Position numbers and translations under genes: made by a program. From Candidatus Woesebacteria bacterium (GTDB lineage Bacteria > Patescibacteriota > Microgenomatia > UBA8517), in the NCBI GenBank assembly GCA_020060845.1, contig JAGUZK010000027.1, positions 1 to 42,239 on the forward strand: DNA of 42,239 nt. The letters are read 5' to 3'. The first letter of the stretch is position 1. Every line of letters begins with the position of its first letter. Below the pieces are notes generated by a model. That model had not been told where the DNA came from. It searched no databases and saw only the letters and a program-made list of their open reading frames with translations. Shown here piece after piece: positions 24,825-33,085 of the stretch.

Positions 24825-25844
24825 TTATGAATTATCTCTTTCCATCTGTAAATCATATCTTCCAGCTAGCGCCAAAGAGTTAAGCCTTGCTCTTTTAAGA
24901 AACTCGTTTCTCGCGAGATCTACATTTGATTCCAATCCTTTCCAGATCTCAAGGGACGGCCCTTCCAATGCCCTCTCATAAGAAAAAGATATCTTCCAAG
25001 GAAAGCCTCCAATTTTTGCCATCTCGTTAAGCCTTGAGGTTGCAGAAACGGGGCTCTGTCCCCCTGATAAGAAAACCACTACAGGCAAGATTTCGGGGAC
25101 CTTTCTTTTTAATACTTCTAGAGTGGTGATTGCAACCTCTTTATCTGACACATCCATTCCGCTATCCTTACCAGGCAAAATCATGTTTGATTTGAGTATC
25201 ATCCCAGATATGTCAACTCTATGTTTTTGCAAGTAAAAAAACACATTCTGAAGCACAGCTGAAGTTACTTGCATACACCTCTCCATTGGATGACTGCCAT
25301 CCATGACCACTTCGGGTTCAACAATGGGTACAATTTCTGATTCCTGACTTAGGGCTGCATACCTAGCTAGCACCTCGGCATTTGATTCAATACAAGCTTG
25401 TGTAGGTATTCCCTCTCCTATTCTTATTACCGCACGAAACTTGGAAAACGAGGCTCCCAAGTCTTTATATTTTTTGAATCTATCACGCAGACCGTCCAAA
25501 CCCTCGGCTATTTTCTCACCGGGAAAGTTTGCAAAATCATGAGTCTTTCTGTCAACTTTAATTCCCACTTTAATCCCCTGTTGGCTAAGTAATTCAACAA
25601 ACGAAATACCTCCTGAAGTCTCAGATGAAATAATCTCATCATTAAGAATCACTCCCCCAATAAATTCTGATATCCCAGGTGTTGTTAGCAATATTTCCCG
25701 AAATCTAACCCTAAGCTCGGGAGTAGGGACAATGCCTACATCAGACATTCTTTTGTCCATTGTATCCTCAGTAGCATCAGTAGCTAAGATGCCACGGCTG
25801 TTTTTGAATATCTCCAGAATCGTATCTTTTAGAAGTGCACTCAT
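24825..25844 (-). CDS. Class I fructose-bisphosphate aldolase
   Basis: Cleaves fructose 1,6-bisphosphate to glyceraldehyde 3-phosphate and dihydroxyacetone phosphate through a Schiff base. The 339 aa follow the eukaryotic-type class I pattern: GILATDATEDTMDKR near 18-32 (family GxLAADES), PIVEPEVVMDG (173-183), GMILKSNMILPG with Schiff-base Lys218, VVFLSGGQS and the ISFSYERAL end region. The DES of the usual N-terminal motif is replaced by DAT. It is co-directional with the PfkB kinase gene downstream. Symbol withheld because bacterial class I names vary. Confidence 0.92.
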   Translation of the reverse strand: MSALLKDTILEIFKNSRGILATDATEDTMDKRMSDVGIVPTPELRVRFREILLTTPGISEFIGGVILNDEIISSETSGGISFVELLSQQGIKVGIKVDRKTHDFANFPGEKIAEGLDGLRDRFKKYKDLGASFSKFRAVIRIGEGIPTQACIESNAEVLARYAALSQESEIVPIVEPEVVMDGSHPMERCMQVTSAVLQNVFFYLQKHRVDISGMILKSNMILPGKDSGMDVSDKEVAITTLEVLKRKVPEILPVVVFLSGGQSPVSATSRLNEMAKIGGFPWKISFSYERALEGPSLEIWKGLESNVDLARNEFLKRARLNSLALAGRYDLQMERDNS

Positions 25845-25923
25845 CTTTCTAATTTAGCACCCAAATATCACAACAACAACACCAAAATCAATACTTCCAG
25901 TATTACAACCCATCCAAATTAAG

Positions 25924-25929
25924 TATAAT
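25924..25929 (+). promoter_or_regulatory. -10 box of the 25936 gene (leaderless)
   Basis: TATAAT ending exactly 6 nt before ATG 25936. The -35 is weak (TTACAA-like at 25903). Confidence 0.6.
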
Positions 25930-25935
25930 ATTTGT

Positions 25936-26364
25936 ATGGAAACTACTGCCCAAGACACAATCACCAACCAAACATCAAAATACGAAAGGTACTTGTCCGA
26001 AATAGAGAACCTAAAGAAAATAGCAAAAAAAACAAGACCAAAAAAGTACAGTTCATTTGCAATTATAAATATTCTCCTTACAATCATACTATTTTGTGCC
26101 ATTTTCCTAATTGGATTTTTCATCTCCTATTTCAATACAAAACGTAAAATTGCAATGGAATCGGCAAAATATACTCCAAAGGCAAAAATAAGCCTCCCAA
26201 CAATTAATAGATGTTTGCCCGCAGACACAAATGCCGAAGATGAAAACCTAACGAAAAACTGCCTTTCAGCAATGTCCCAACAGGAGTGCATATCAATAGA
26301 TAACTATGATAAGCAAACTCACAGTCAATCGCCCGACGGCGTTCCAGACTGCAATTGGAAATAG
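25936..26364 (+). CDS. Hypothetical single-pass membrane protein
   Basis: A 142-aa protein with a Thr/Gln-rich cytoplasmic tail, a basic stretch (KKIAKKTRPKK), one strong membrane segment near 45-65 and an outside domain of about 75 residues. That domain has four Cys (RCLP, NCLS, ECIS, DCNW), probably two disulfides or a metal site. No family recognised. It is chosen over the overlapping minus-strand frame because it has a perfect -10 box, membrane topology and a co-directional partner 6 nt downstream. Confidence 0.65.
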   Translation: METTAQDTITNQTSKYERYLSEIENLKKIAKKTRPKKYSSFAIINILLTIILFCAIFLIGFFISYFNTKRKIAMESAKYTPKAKISLPTINRCLPADTNAEDENLTKNCLSAMSQQECISIDNYDKQTHSQSPDGVPDCNWK

Positions 26365-26370
26365 TCAATA

Positions 26371-27441
26371 ATGAATAATCTACTGCAAATAATTTCTGGT
26401 CTTAGCAAAAAAATCTCAGATCACACTAGATTATCCAAAAAGGCAACTTTAATTTTTCTTCTTCTTGCCACGATAATTGCTATATCAACCTTAATTTCTG
26501 AACTTAGGATTCAAAAGGACAATTCTCAACCCTATACAATTTCCCCAACACCCTCTCCCACACAATCAAAAGATAGCTACCCTACCCCTTTTACTAACTC
26601 AACTGTTATTGCATCCGACAATCTTACAAACAAATACACAAACAGCCTACTTGGATTCTCCTTCGAGTTTCCAAAAGATGTTGCTCTGATCACAGAAGAT
26701 GGGATTGGGAGGCCCTCAACTTTCTCAATATTTGTAAAAGTAGATGATCTAACAGATCCAGATACTAGCAATATAAAAGCTTTGCTCCAGGACCAGGAAA
26801 TGCTCTCCCGCGGGGATTTTGGGATCGAAGAAGACTCCTTCTACCTGAAAAGTACAATCAAGAAGGGTTCTACCAATGTCAAAATATTTGCACAGCTCAA
26901 AGATGAGGCATGTGGATCTGCGGTGCTTGAAAGAGTGGCCCAATTTTATCGCTTTGACAGAAGAATTACATTAACACTTAAAGGTCCAAAATCTGCACTG
27001 ATAAATGAGCATCCTAATTTCTTCACCAAAGGAGAGGGCCAGTGCGAAGGCGAGACTTTGTGGACAGAGGTTGGAATCCAATCCTTTTTGTCTTCCCTCA
27101 AGGCAGAGACTATCGCCAAATATGTTATCAAGTGGGACAAGACTTTTGCCCAAATCATATCAACACTAGAAATCACCTCGCCTACTGATCCAGACCTTTT
27201 TAAGGCAGATCTAAAGGCTTATCGGCAAGGAGAAAATATGGTAATTGCCCCAATTGCTAGCAGTAAACTTGGGGAGGTTGTAGAGATGAAACTCTGGTAT
27301 GGAAATTCAGAGGAAGGATCTTGGGAGCCCATAAAAACTTTCGTAACTGTCCCCACAAAGGAAAGGGTAAACATAAGATACAAGGATAAATATGGAAATG
27401 TCTCGAAAATATACTCGGTCACGCCAGAAATAATGTGGTAA
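26371..27441 (+). CDS. Hypothetical membrane-anchored surface protein
   Basis: A 356-aa protein with one N-terminal membrane segment (about 24-43), a Pro/Ser/Thr linker (ISPTPSPTQSKDSYPTP) and an outside domain. The first part (LLGFSFEFPKDVALITEDG) resembles the PsbP-like fold common in this genome. The last 70 residues, from about TSPTDPDLFKADL, look like a separate Ig-like beta domain. Two Cys (DEACGS, EGQCEG) could pair. It starts 6 nt after the preceding gene and they surely form one transcript. Function unknown. Confidence 0.7.
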   Translation: MNNLLQIISGLSKKISDHTRLSKKATLIFLLLATIIAISTLISELRIQKDNSQPYTISPTPSPTQSKDSYPTPFTNSTVIASDNLTNKYTNSLLGFSFEFPKDVALITEDGIGRPSTFSIFVKVDDLTDPDTSNIKALLQDQEMLSRGDFGIEEDSFYLKSTIKKGSTNVKIFAQLKDEACGSAVLERVAQFYRFDRRITLTLKGPKSALINEHPNFFTKGEGQCEGETLWTEVGIQSFLSSLKAETIAKYVIKWDKTFAQIISTLEITSPTDPDLFKADLKAYRQGENMVIAPIASSKLGEVVEMKLWYGNSEEGSWEPIKTFVTVPTKERVNIRYKDKYGNVSKIYSVTPEIMW

Positions 27442-27488
27442 GATAGCCCAAGAAAGTGTAAACAAAATAGACAAGCCCTACTTCAAAA

Positions 27489-28001
27489 CTAAAATCGATC
27501 CAACATAAATCTCCACTTTTTCTTTGCCCATTCCCCTGCATAATCCACTCCCACACGGGGCAATCTCAATATTTTTCCATCTATTTTACCGCTGATTTCT
27601 TCAATCCAAATTCTTTCACTTTTGGTTAGATCCTCTCCATAGAAACTTTTGTCAATCCCAAGTAACTTTCCTACCCTTCCAGGACCTTTTATTCCATCTA
27701 ATCCCCTTATGAGCACCGCTTGAGGATCCCCCTTCTGACCAGTAACCACATTTAACATCCAATAAATCCCGTATACCAGGTAGACATAGATAACCCCAGC
27801 TGTAGCATACATAATTTGATTCCTCTTGGTCTTTCCAAACCTCGCATGAGAAGCCAAGTCTTCTTCTCCTCTGTAGGCTTCAACTTCTGTTATTAACCTC
27901 TTCTCCAACTTGCCAGCCTTTCTGACAACAAGCAGCTTGCCCAGCATACTAGGCGCTACTTTAAGTACGTCTCTTTCGAAAAAGCCCCTAGTCAAGCGCA
28001 T
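27489..28001 (-). CDS. DNA-3-methyladenine glycosylase (AAG/MPG family)
   Basis: Base-excision repair enzyme removing alkylated purines. The 170 aa start with MRLTRGFFERDVLKVAPSML and show the family signatures EVEAYRGEEDLASHA (catalytic Glu region), the Tyr-rich AGVIYVYLVYGIYWMLNVV and QAVLIRG. ATG 28001 is chosen over a longer frame (231 aa) because the extra N-terminus is unlike the family, a TATAAT box ends 6 nt before this ATG, and the longer frame would overlap the transketolase gene. It is slightly short for the family (about 190-200 aa). Confidence 0.9.
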   Translation of the reverse strand: MRLTRGFFERDVLKVAPSMLGKLLVVRKAGKLEKRLITEVEAYRGEEDLASHARFGKTKRNQIMYATAGVIYVYLVYGIYWMLNVVTGQKGDPQAVLIRGLDGIKGPGRVGKLLGIDKSFYGEDLTKSERIWIEEISGKIDGKILRLPRVGVDYAGEWAKKKWRFMLDRF

Positions 28002-28007
28002 TGATGA

Positions 28008-28013
28008 ATTATA
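28008..28013 (-). promoter_or_regulatory. -10 box of the glycosylase gene (leaderless)
   Basis: TATAAT ending 6 nt before ATG 28001. This site decides the start over the longer frame. Confidence 0.6.
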
Positions 28014-28146
28014 TCCACAAAACCTACTGCCAAAAAAGGCAAAATCTCTAAGACCAAATATGGATAGGAAAACAAAAAAATTTAGAAGAGTGAAATCAAT
28101 ATAGGAAGTTAACTCGTAGATGCAAGGCAGGCTAAAACGATTTTTT

Positions 28147-29160
28147 CTAGCTACTTGACTCACCTGCAGCAGCCTTACGAGCAATTACTTTTTTTACCGA
28201 TTCAACTATATCTTTTGATTTAAGCCTAAAATGACCCAGGAGTTCATCTGGATTACCAGACTCTCCAAACCTATCTTGTACCCCAATAAATTCCATCGGG
28301 ACAGGATAATTTTTTGCAAAAAGCTCGGCTAATGCTCCTCCCAAGCCAGCATTGACCTGATGTTCCTCGACTGACACCACCGCTTTGCACATCCTAGCAA
28401 CATCAACTAGCGTCTGCTGGTCAAGCGGCTTTATAGTTGGATTATTAACTACCACCACACCCACACCAATCTCATCCAACTGCCTGGCGGCAACCAATGC
28501 CTCATAAAGAAGAGGTCCAGAGGCAATAATTGCAACTTGAGGGTTCTTGCTCTCCCAATAAATGTAGGCTTTACCTATCTCAAAAGGAGTCTTTTCTGTT
28601 GTTATTACAGTCGTAGCCTCTCTTGCAAGCCTTATGTAACTTGGCTTTCCATTGTCTACTACTGCTAGAGTTGCTTTCCTGGCTTCATAAAAATCACTGG
28701 GGTAAATTACTACCATATTAGGCATCGCTCTCATCAGAGCGATATCTTCTAGCGCCTGGTGTGTTCCCCCGTCAGGACCTACTGATACCCCTGCATGGGC
28801 TCCAACAATTTTTACAGCAACATCGTTGAGAGCTATGGTCGTTCTTATTTGTTCCCAATTGCGCCCGGGTGAGAAAGCTGCATAACTTGCAATAAATGGT
28901 ATCTTCCCATAAGAGGCCATTCCAGATGCAATTGTCGCCAGAGCCTGCTCTGCAACTCCCACTTCAATAAACCTGTTAGGAAATTCTTTTTTGAAATCAA
29001 TGATGCGGGTTGACTCAGTAAGATCAGCGCACAAAGCAACAACTCTTTCATTAATTCTCCCTGCCTCCACTAAACCCTCTCCAAAACCATGCCTGGTTGG
29101 CTTTTGCTCAGCACCATCTTCAAACATCTTTTCATTTAAGTGCAAAGATTTATTTAACAT
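28147..29160 (-). CDS. Transketolase, C-terminal subunit
   Basis: A 337-aa pyrimidine-binding plus C-terminal half of a split transketolase. It shows RHGFGEGLVEAG, the thiamine-pyrimidine Glu segment FIEVGVAEQALATIASGMA (about 65-83), GAHAGVSVGPDGGTHQALEDIALMR and the C-terminal domain with VEEHQVNAGLGGALAE. It works with the N-terminal subunit encoded 11 nt upstream to transfer two-carbon units in the pentose phosphate pathway. Split transketolases are usual in archaea and many Patescibacteria. Confidence 0.93.
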   Translation of the reverse strand: MLNKSLHLNEKMFEDGAEQKPTRHGFGEGLVEAGRINERVVALCADLTESTRIIDFKKEFPNRFIEVGVAEQALATIASGMASYGKIPFIASYAAFSPGRNWEQIRTTIALNDVAVKIVGAHAGVSVGPDGGTHQALEDIALMRAMPNMVVIYPSDFYEARKATLAVVDNGKPSYIRLAREATTVITTEKTPFEIGKAYIYWESKNPQVAIIASGPLLYEALVAARQLDEIGVGVVVVNNPTIKPLDQQTLVDVARMCKAVVSVEEHQVNAGLGGALAELFAKNYPVPMEFIGVQDRFGESGNPDELLGHFRLKSKDIVESVKKVIARKAAAGESSS

Positions 29161-29171
29161 ACGCGTTAAAT

Positions 29172-30014
29172 TTACTCATGCTCACTTTTAATCTTTCCCC
29201 CCAACGTTCTTAACTGGCTTAAGGCTTCAACTGCCTCACTTGTGTTGGGAGGCTTTCCATGCCATTCAAACTTTCCTTCCATAAAACCAACACCCTTACC
29301 GGGAATTGTATGGCAGACAACCACCGTGGGATTTTCAAATATTGCCCTGGCGTGACTACAGGCGTTCGCAATCTCTTCAATATTATGGCCATCAACTTCC
29401 AATACGCTCCAATTAAACGACCTATATTTGTCCGCCAAGGGCTCAAGCGGCATTACTTCCTCAGTGTAACCGTCAATTTGAATGTTATTCCTGTCTATAA
29501 GAAGTGTTAAGTTTGAGAGATTATTTTTTCCTGCAAACATTACCGCCTCCCAGTGATTTCCCTCCTGATGCTCTCCATCTGAGGAAACACAATAAATCCT
29601 AAATTTTCTACCGTCCATTCGAGCAGCATAGGCATAACCACAAGCTTGAGCAAGACCCGAACCAAGAGGTCCTGATGTAGACTCTATACCTGGAAGCCTT
29701 TTGCGCTCTGGATGACCCTGAAGACGCGAACCAAACTTCCGAAGTGTAGATAGCTCTTCAAGGGGAAAAAAACCCCGATGGGCCAAAGTAGCATAAAGCA
29801 CCGGTGCAATATGGCCACAGGATAAAAACAACCTGTCTCTCTCTTCCCAATTTGGATTTTTTGGATCTATATTCATCACCAAAAAATAAAGTGCTGTGAA
29901 TATATCGGCAGCACCCAATGGACCAGCAGAGTGGCCACTCCCAGCCTCAATAAGCATCTTGATGATATCCTGCCTTATCTTGTTTGCTTTATTTTGGAGA
30001 TCGTCAAAAGTCAT
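29172..30014 (-). CDS. Transketolase, N-terminal subunit
   Basis: A 280-aa thiamine-diphosphate-binding half. It shows SGHSAGPLGAADIFTALYF near 27-45, the LSCGHIAPVLYATLAHRG segment, STSGPLGSGLAQACGYA, and the diphosphate/metal motif DGEHQEGNHWEA with the DRNNIQIDG strand. A usual GDGELxEG reads SDGEHQEG here. Together with the C-terminal subunit it forms the complete enzyme. It lies upstream of that gene with an 11-nt gap. Confidence 0.93.
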   Translation of the reverse strand: MTFDDLQNKANKIRQDIIKMLIEAGSGHSAGPLGAADIFTALYFLVMNIDPKNPNWEERDRLFLSCGHIAPVLYATLAHRGFFPLEELSTLRKFGSRLQGHPERKRLPGIESTSGPLGSGLAQACGYAYAARMDGRKFRIYCVSSDGEHQEGNHWEAVMFAGKNNLSNLTLLIDRNNIQIDGYTEEVMPLEPLADKYRSFNWSVLEVDGHNIEEIANACSHARAIFENPTVVVCHTIPGKGVGFMEGKFEWHGKPPNTSEAVEALSQLRTLGGKIKSEHE

Positions 30015-30091
30015 CTGTTGTCTATTCCAATTACTAAATACATTTTTAAGTCTAATTTAGATTACTTCAACTATCCATCATCAACCCAACC

Positions 30092-30739
30092 TTATCTTAC
30101 AAATGCACACTCCTCGCCATTGCAAACACTGCATCTGCTATGATCATGTCGCCATATCTTTTTCTCAAGCATTCTCACAGTCGAAAGAATATCATCTTTT
30201 TTCTCCACAATCTCAAAGACATCCAATTCGTCCCGATCAATATTCATATTCCTTTTGAGCACATCAATTATCTCATGCCAAAAGTCGCCATAAAGGATAA
30301 ATGGCTTGTGGTGTCTGTAGTAAAGCTTTGCCAATACCCATGCAGTCCCAAACTCAGAGATTGTACCCGTCCCACCTTTGAATATGATAAACATATCTGC
30401 ATGCTCCAAAAGCTTAAACATTCGTTCAATATAGTTATTGGTTTTAATTTCTTTATCAACTCTATTGCCTACATACCGGCCCTCAAAACCTGGAGCATTC
30501 TTCGGATAGAAAGTTACAGCTAAAGTCTCACCACCTACAGATTCTGCCCCTAAGGTTGCAGCCTGCATAACCCCAGGCCCACCTCCGTTCACTATAGTAA
30601 ATCCCTCTTTTGCTAGGACTGAAGCAATCTCAAATGCGTCCTTATACACAGGATCGGAAGATGCTATGGCAGCATCTCCAAAAAAGGCTATATTCTTAAT
30701 CAAAGGGCGTGGAAAATATCCTATTTTCTTCTTTTTCAT
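30092..30739 (-). CDS. LOG-family protein (lysine-decarboxylase-like fold)
   Basis: A 215-aa Rossmann-like protein with IVNGGGPGVMQAATLGA near 49-65 and the family nucleotide/phosphoribosyl motif KGGTGTISEFGTAW (about 116-129). LOG proteins hydrolyse nucleoside monophosphates to base and ribose 5-phosphate (cytokinin activation in plants; broader in bacteria). The C-terminal tail has CSVCNGEEC, a four-residue-spaced Cys cluster not usual in the family that may bind metal. It sits 9 nt after the rpe homologue, and released ribose 5-phosphate would enter the same pathway. Confidence 0.82.
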   Translation of the reverse strand: MKKKKIGYFPRPLIKNIAFFGDAAIASSDPVYKDAFEIASVLAKEGFTIVNGGGPGVMQAATLGAESVGGETLAVTFYPKNAPGFEGRYVGNRVDKEIKTNNYIERMFKLLEHADMFIIFKGGTGTISEFGTAWVLAKLYYRHHKPFILYGDFWHEIIDVLKRNMNIDRDELDVFEIVEKKDDILSTVRMLEKKIWRHDHSRCSVCNGEECAFVR

Positions 30740-30748
30740 ACTTACTGG

Positions 30749-31393
30749 TCAGCTTAGATAATTACTAATCTCCTTTAAATTATAAGATGGATTTCCAACA
30801 AAAATATTTGAAGCCATAGACACTTCATCTACCCCCATTTCTTGGAGTTTCTTAGCAATTTCTTTGTTGACTCCCCCATCTACATGTATTAGGTAGCTAA
30901 AGCTATTCATCACTCTTGCCTGGATTGCTTGGGTAATTTTCTTATATGCTCTATCCTCAAAAGCAAGCCCGCTTGCCCCCGACTTGTGGGTCATAAGAAG
31001 AACAACATCCAGTCTTGAAAGAACCTCCAATGGAACTTTCTCAAATTCAGTATCAATATCCAATCCCAACCCCACACCAACGCCCTTTTCCTTTACTGCC
31101 ACTATAAATCCCTTAATATCATTCATAAATTCAACATGCCCAATTATTCTATCCGCCCTTGCTACCAGACACTTGTCAACCCAAGAAACCGGATCAAAAA
31201 CCATTAACTGAAAATCAATTTTCAAAGTCGTTTGGATGCCCGCAAGTTCTACAGGATCAATAGTCTTAACCTTGGCGAAAACCCCATCGACAATGTCGAT
31301 AGAAACTCTCTCTACCAATCCATCAACTAGCGCTATCTTTTCCTTAGCCACTTGAACATCACTTGTTAAAATCGCCGGTACTATCTTAATCAT
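30749..31393 (-). CDS. Ribulose-phosphate 3-epimerase homologue (metal site altered)
   Basis: A 214-aa beta/alpha barrel beginning IVPAILTSD, with SIDIVDGVFA (31-40), FQLMVFDP (61-68), GHVEF and VDGGVNKE (171-178) in the order of ribulose-phosphate 3-epimerases. Of the four usual metal ligands (His, Asp, His, Asp) the two His positions are Ser31 and Gln62, while the Asp residues at 33 and 172 remain. The usual phosphate loop PGFGGQ reads KSGASG. The enzyme may use another mechanism or act on another phosphate sugar. ATG 31393 overlaps the stop of the phosphatase gene (ATGATTAA), so they are translationally coupled. Confidence 0.8.
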   Translation of the reverse strand: MIKIVPAILTSDVQVAKEKIALVDGLVERVSIDIVDGVFAKVKTIDPVELAGIQTTLKIDFQLMVFDPVSWVDKCLVARADRIIGHVEFMNDIKGFIVAVKEKGVGVGLGLDIDTEFEKVPLEVLSRLDVVLLMTHKSGASGLAFEDRAYKKITQAIQARVMNSFSYLIHVDGGVNKEIAKKLQEMGVDEVSMASNIFVGNPSYNLKEISNYLS

Positions 31394-31907
31394 AATAATT
31401 AGGCTCTGTCTTGAGTCTCTGATTGAACTCCTCAAGGGCCTTAATCTGGTAATCTTCGATATGCACTTCGTGGCGAATATTCTTAATCATCGACACTGCA
31501 TCAGAGACACTATATCCCTTGTAACGAATGTAGTAAGCCGCAATAAGGGTTGGGCTTCTCCCATGTCCATTCTTACAATGCACATAAACAGTATTCCTAT
31601 TTACAATTGCCTCATTCATCACAGCTGTACCTAAAAAGAGCTGATCTATTGTTGGGGCATACCCATCCACTACCGGTATCCATGCGTAAATGTCTATATC
31701 ATCGGGAGGAAATTCCTTTTTTTCGGCACTGAGATTAATTTCAACACATACTCCAAGCTTCTTGAACTGCTGCGAGTGCAGGACACATTTTCCCCCCCTG
31801 CAAAAGTCAGAGCCCAAGTAAATAAAATCGTCTATCTTCGAATAATCAAAGACGTGGTCATCATTTCTTCCTTTGGGATTTTGTCTTTGCAAAGCTTTAT
31901 CATCCAT
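31386..31907 (-). CDS. Dual-specificity protein phosphatase
   Basis: A 173-aa Cys-based phosphatase. The active-site loop is HCKNGHGRSP (110-119) with nucleophile Cys111 and Arg117, and a likely general acid Asp81 in VVDGYAPT. It also has IYLGSDFCRGG and a C-terminal helical part (DAVSMIKNIRHEVHIE). Family members remove phosphate from Tyr/Ser/Thr, or from lipids, RNA or sugar phosphates. ATG 31907 starts right after the GAPDH stop codon (31909-31911), and its own stop overlaps the rpe start. It is thus locked into a carbon-metabolism operon, which suggests a metabolic or signalling target there. Confidence 0.88.
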   Translation of the reverse strand: MDDKALQRQNPKGRNDDHVFDYSKIDDFIYLGSDFCRGGKCVLHSQQFKKLGVCVEINLSAEKKEFPPDDIDIYAWIPVVDGYAPTIDQLFLGTAVMNEAIVNRNTVYVHCKNGHGRSPTLIAAYYIRYKGYSVSDAVSMIKNIRHEVHIEDYQIKALEEFNQRLKTEPNYYD

Positions 31908-31908
31908 A

Positions 31909-33024
31909 CTAAATTTGTGGCTTAAAAGAAAGAGTAATCGGGTCGGTTGGGATGGCATTTCCTTCTAGGGTCTTTCCAACCCGAATCACCTGCTCAACTA
32001 ACCTATTAGCATACCCCCACTCATTATCATACCAAGCAAAGATTTTGACCAGATTACCCCCAACAACTTGTGTCAATGACAGGTCAACTATTGCCGACTC
32101 GCTCCTACCAATGATATCAGACGACACCAATGGGATGTCTGAAACAGCAAGAATTCCTCTATAGATAGCGTTTCTTTCGGCAGCTTCGCGTAAGGCGCTA
32201 TTAACCTCATCGACAGTAACATTTCTTTTTAGAAGTAGGGTAAAATCAGTAATTGAACCCGTGGCAGTAGGGACCCGCAATGCCATACCATCAAAAAGAC
32301 CCTTCAGCTCTGGAATAGTCTCCGTTACAGCAATTGCAGCGCCTGTTGAGGTTGGAATGATATTTTCTGCAGCAGCTCTAGCACGCCGCAAGTCTTTATG
32401 AGAATTGTCCTGCAAATTCTGGTCATCTGTGTAAGAGTGGATTGTTGTCATCATTGCCTTCTCAATCCCAAAGACACTATGAATTACTGCCGCAACGGGG
32501 GCAATACAATTAGTTGTACAACTGGCATTTGAGATCACTTCAGCATCTTTCCTGACTTCATTTACTCCAATCACAAAAGTGCCAACATTTCCTCCCTTGG
32601 CTGGAGCAGAAATTACAACTCTTTTTGCCCCACCTATAGCATGTTTTTTAGCATCATCCTCGCTTACAAACTTACCAGTCGCCTCAATGACAATATCAAC
32701 ACCATACTTTCCCCATGGAATTTTAGCCGGATCCCTCTGGGCCATAACGGGGACCCTTTTATCCTTGCCCTTAATAACAAGATAGCCAATTAGTGGGTCT
32801 TCATCTGTAGCGTCTTTGGCTTCCTTGACCTTTTCTGATCCTATCTCAACTTCAAACTTTCTATACATAGTGTCATAATTTACAAGATGCGCCCAGCCAT
32901 CAACATTCATACTGCCCGAAGTGTTTACCGCAACAATATCAATATCGCCTGCATGTTTAAGAAGCCAAATTCTAAACGCAATTCGCCCAATCCTTCCAAA
33001 ACCATTTATTCCCACTTTAACCAT
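31909..33024 (-). CDS. gap: Glyceraldehyde-3-phosphate dehydrogenase, phosphorylating
   Basis: Oxidises glyceraldehyde 3-phosphate with NAD(P) and phosphate. The 371 aa show the N-terminal VGINGFGRIGR, the active site SNASCTTNCIAP with nucleophile Cys, the following HSYTDDQNLQDNSHKDLRRARAA and the C-terminal WYDNEWGYANRL. It is about 35 residues longer than typical enzymes; the extra part lies mostly around 66-100 (KVKEAKDATDEDP and after) with a short C-terminal addition. It is the first gene of the gap-phosphatase-rpe operon and has a strong promoter whose -10 ends 7 nt before the ATG. Confidence 0.96.
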   Translation of the reverse strand: MVKVGINGFGRIGRIAFRIWLLKHAGDIDIVAVNTSGSMNVDGWAHLVNYDTMYRKFEVEIGSEKVKEAKDATDEDPLIGYLVIKGKDKRVPVMAQRDPAKIPWGKYGVDIVIEATGKFVSEDDAKKHAIGGAKRVVISAPAKGGNVGTFVIGVNEVRKDAEVISNASCTTNCIAPVAAVIHSVFGIEKAMMTTIHSYTDDQNLQDNSHKDLRRARAAAENIIPTSTGAAIAVTETIPELKGLFDGMALRVPTATGSITDFTLLLKRNVTVDEVNSALREAAERNAIYRGILAVSDIPLVSSDIIGRSESAIVDLSLTQVVGGNLVKIFAWYDNEWGYANRLVEQVIRVGKTLEGNAIPTDPITLSFKPQI

Positions 33025-33031
33025 TAAAAAT

Positions 33032-33061
33032 AGTATAATCTTTACTGCTAAAGCATTACAA
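33032..33061 (-). promoter_or_regulatory. gap promoter (leaderless)
   Basis: TTGTAA (33056-33061), 18-bp spacer, TATACT (33032-33037) ending 7 nt before ATG 33024. The start site should fall at or beside the start codon. Confidence 0.7.
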
Positions 33062-33085
33062 GATCAGAAATAACAAAATAAAACT

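Noticed and set aside
25854-26123. Minus-strand 89-aa hydrophobic frame
   Set aside because: It is opposite the plus-strand gene at 25936, which has a perfect -10 box, membrane topology and an operon partner.
27489-28184. Long 231-aa version of the methyladenine glycosylase
   Set aside because: The extra N-terminus is unlike the family, overlaps the transketolase gene and lies upstream of the -10 box.
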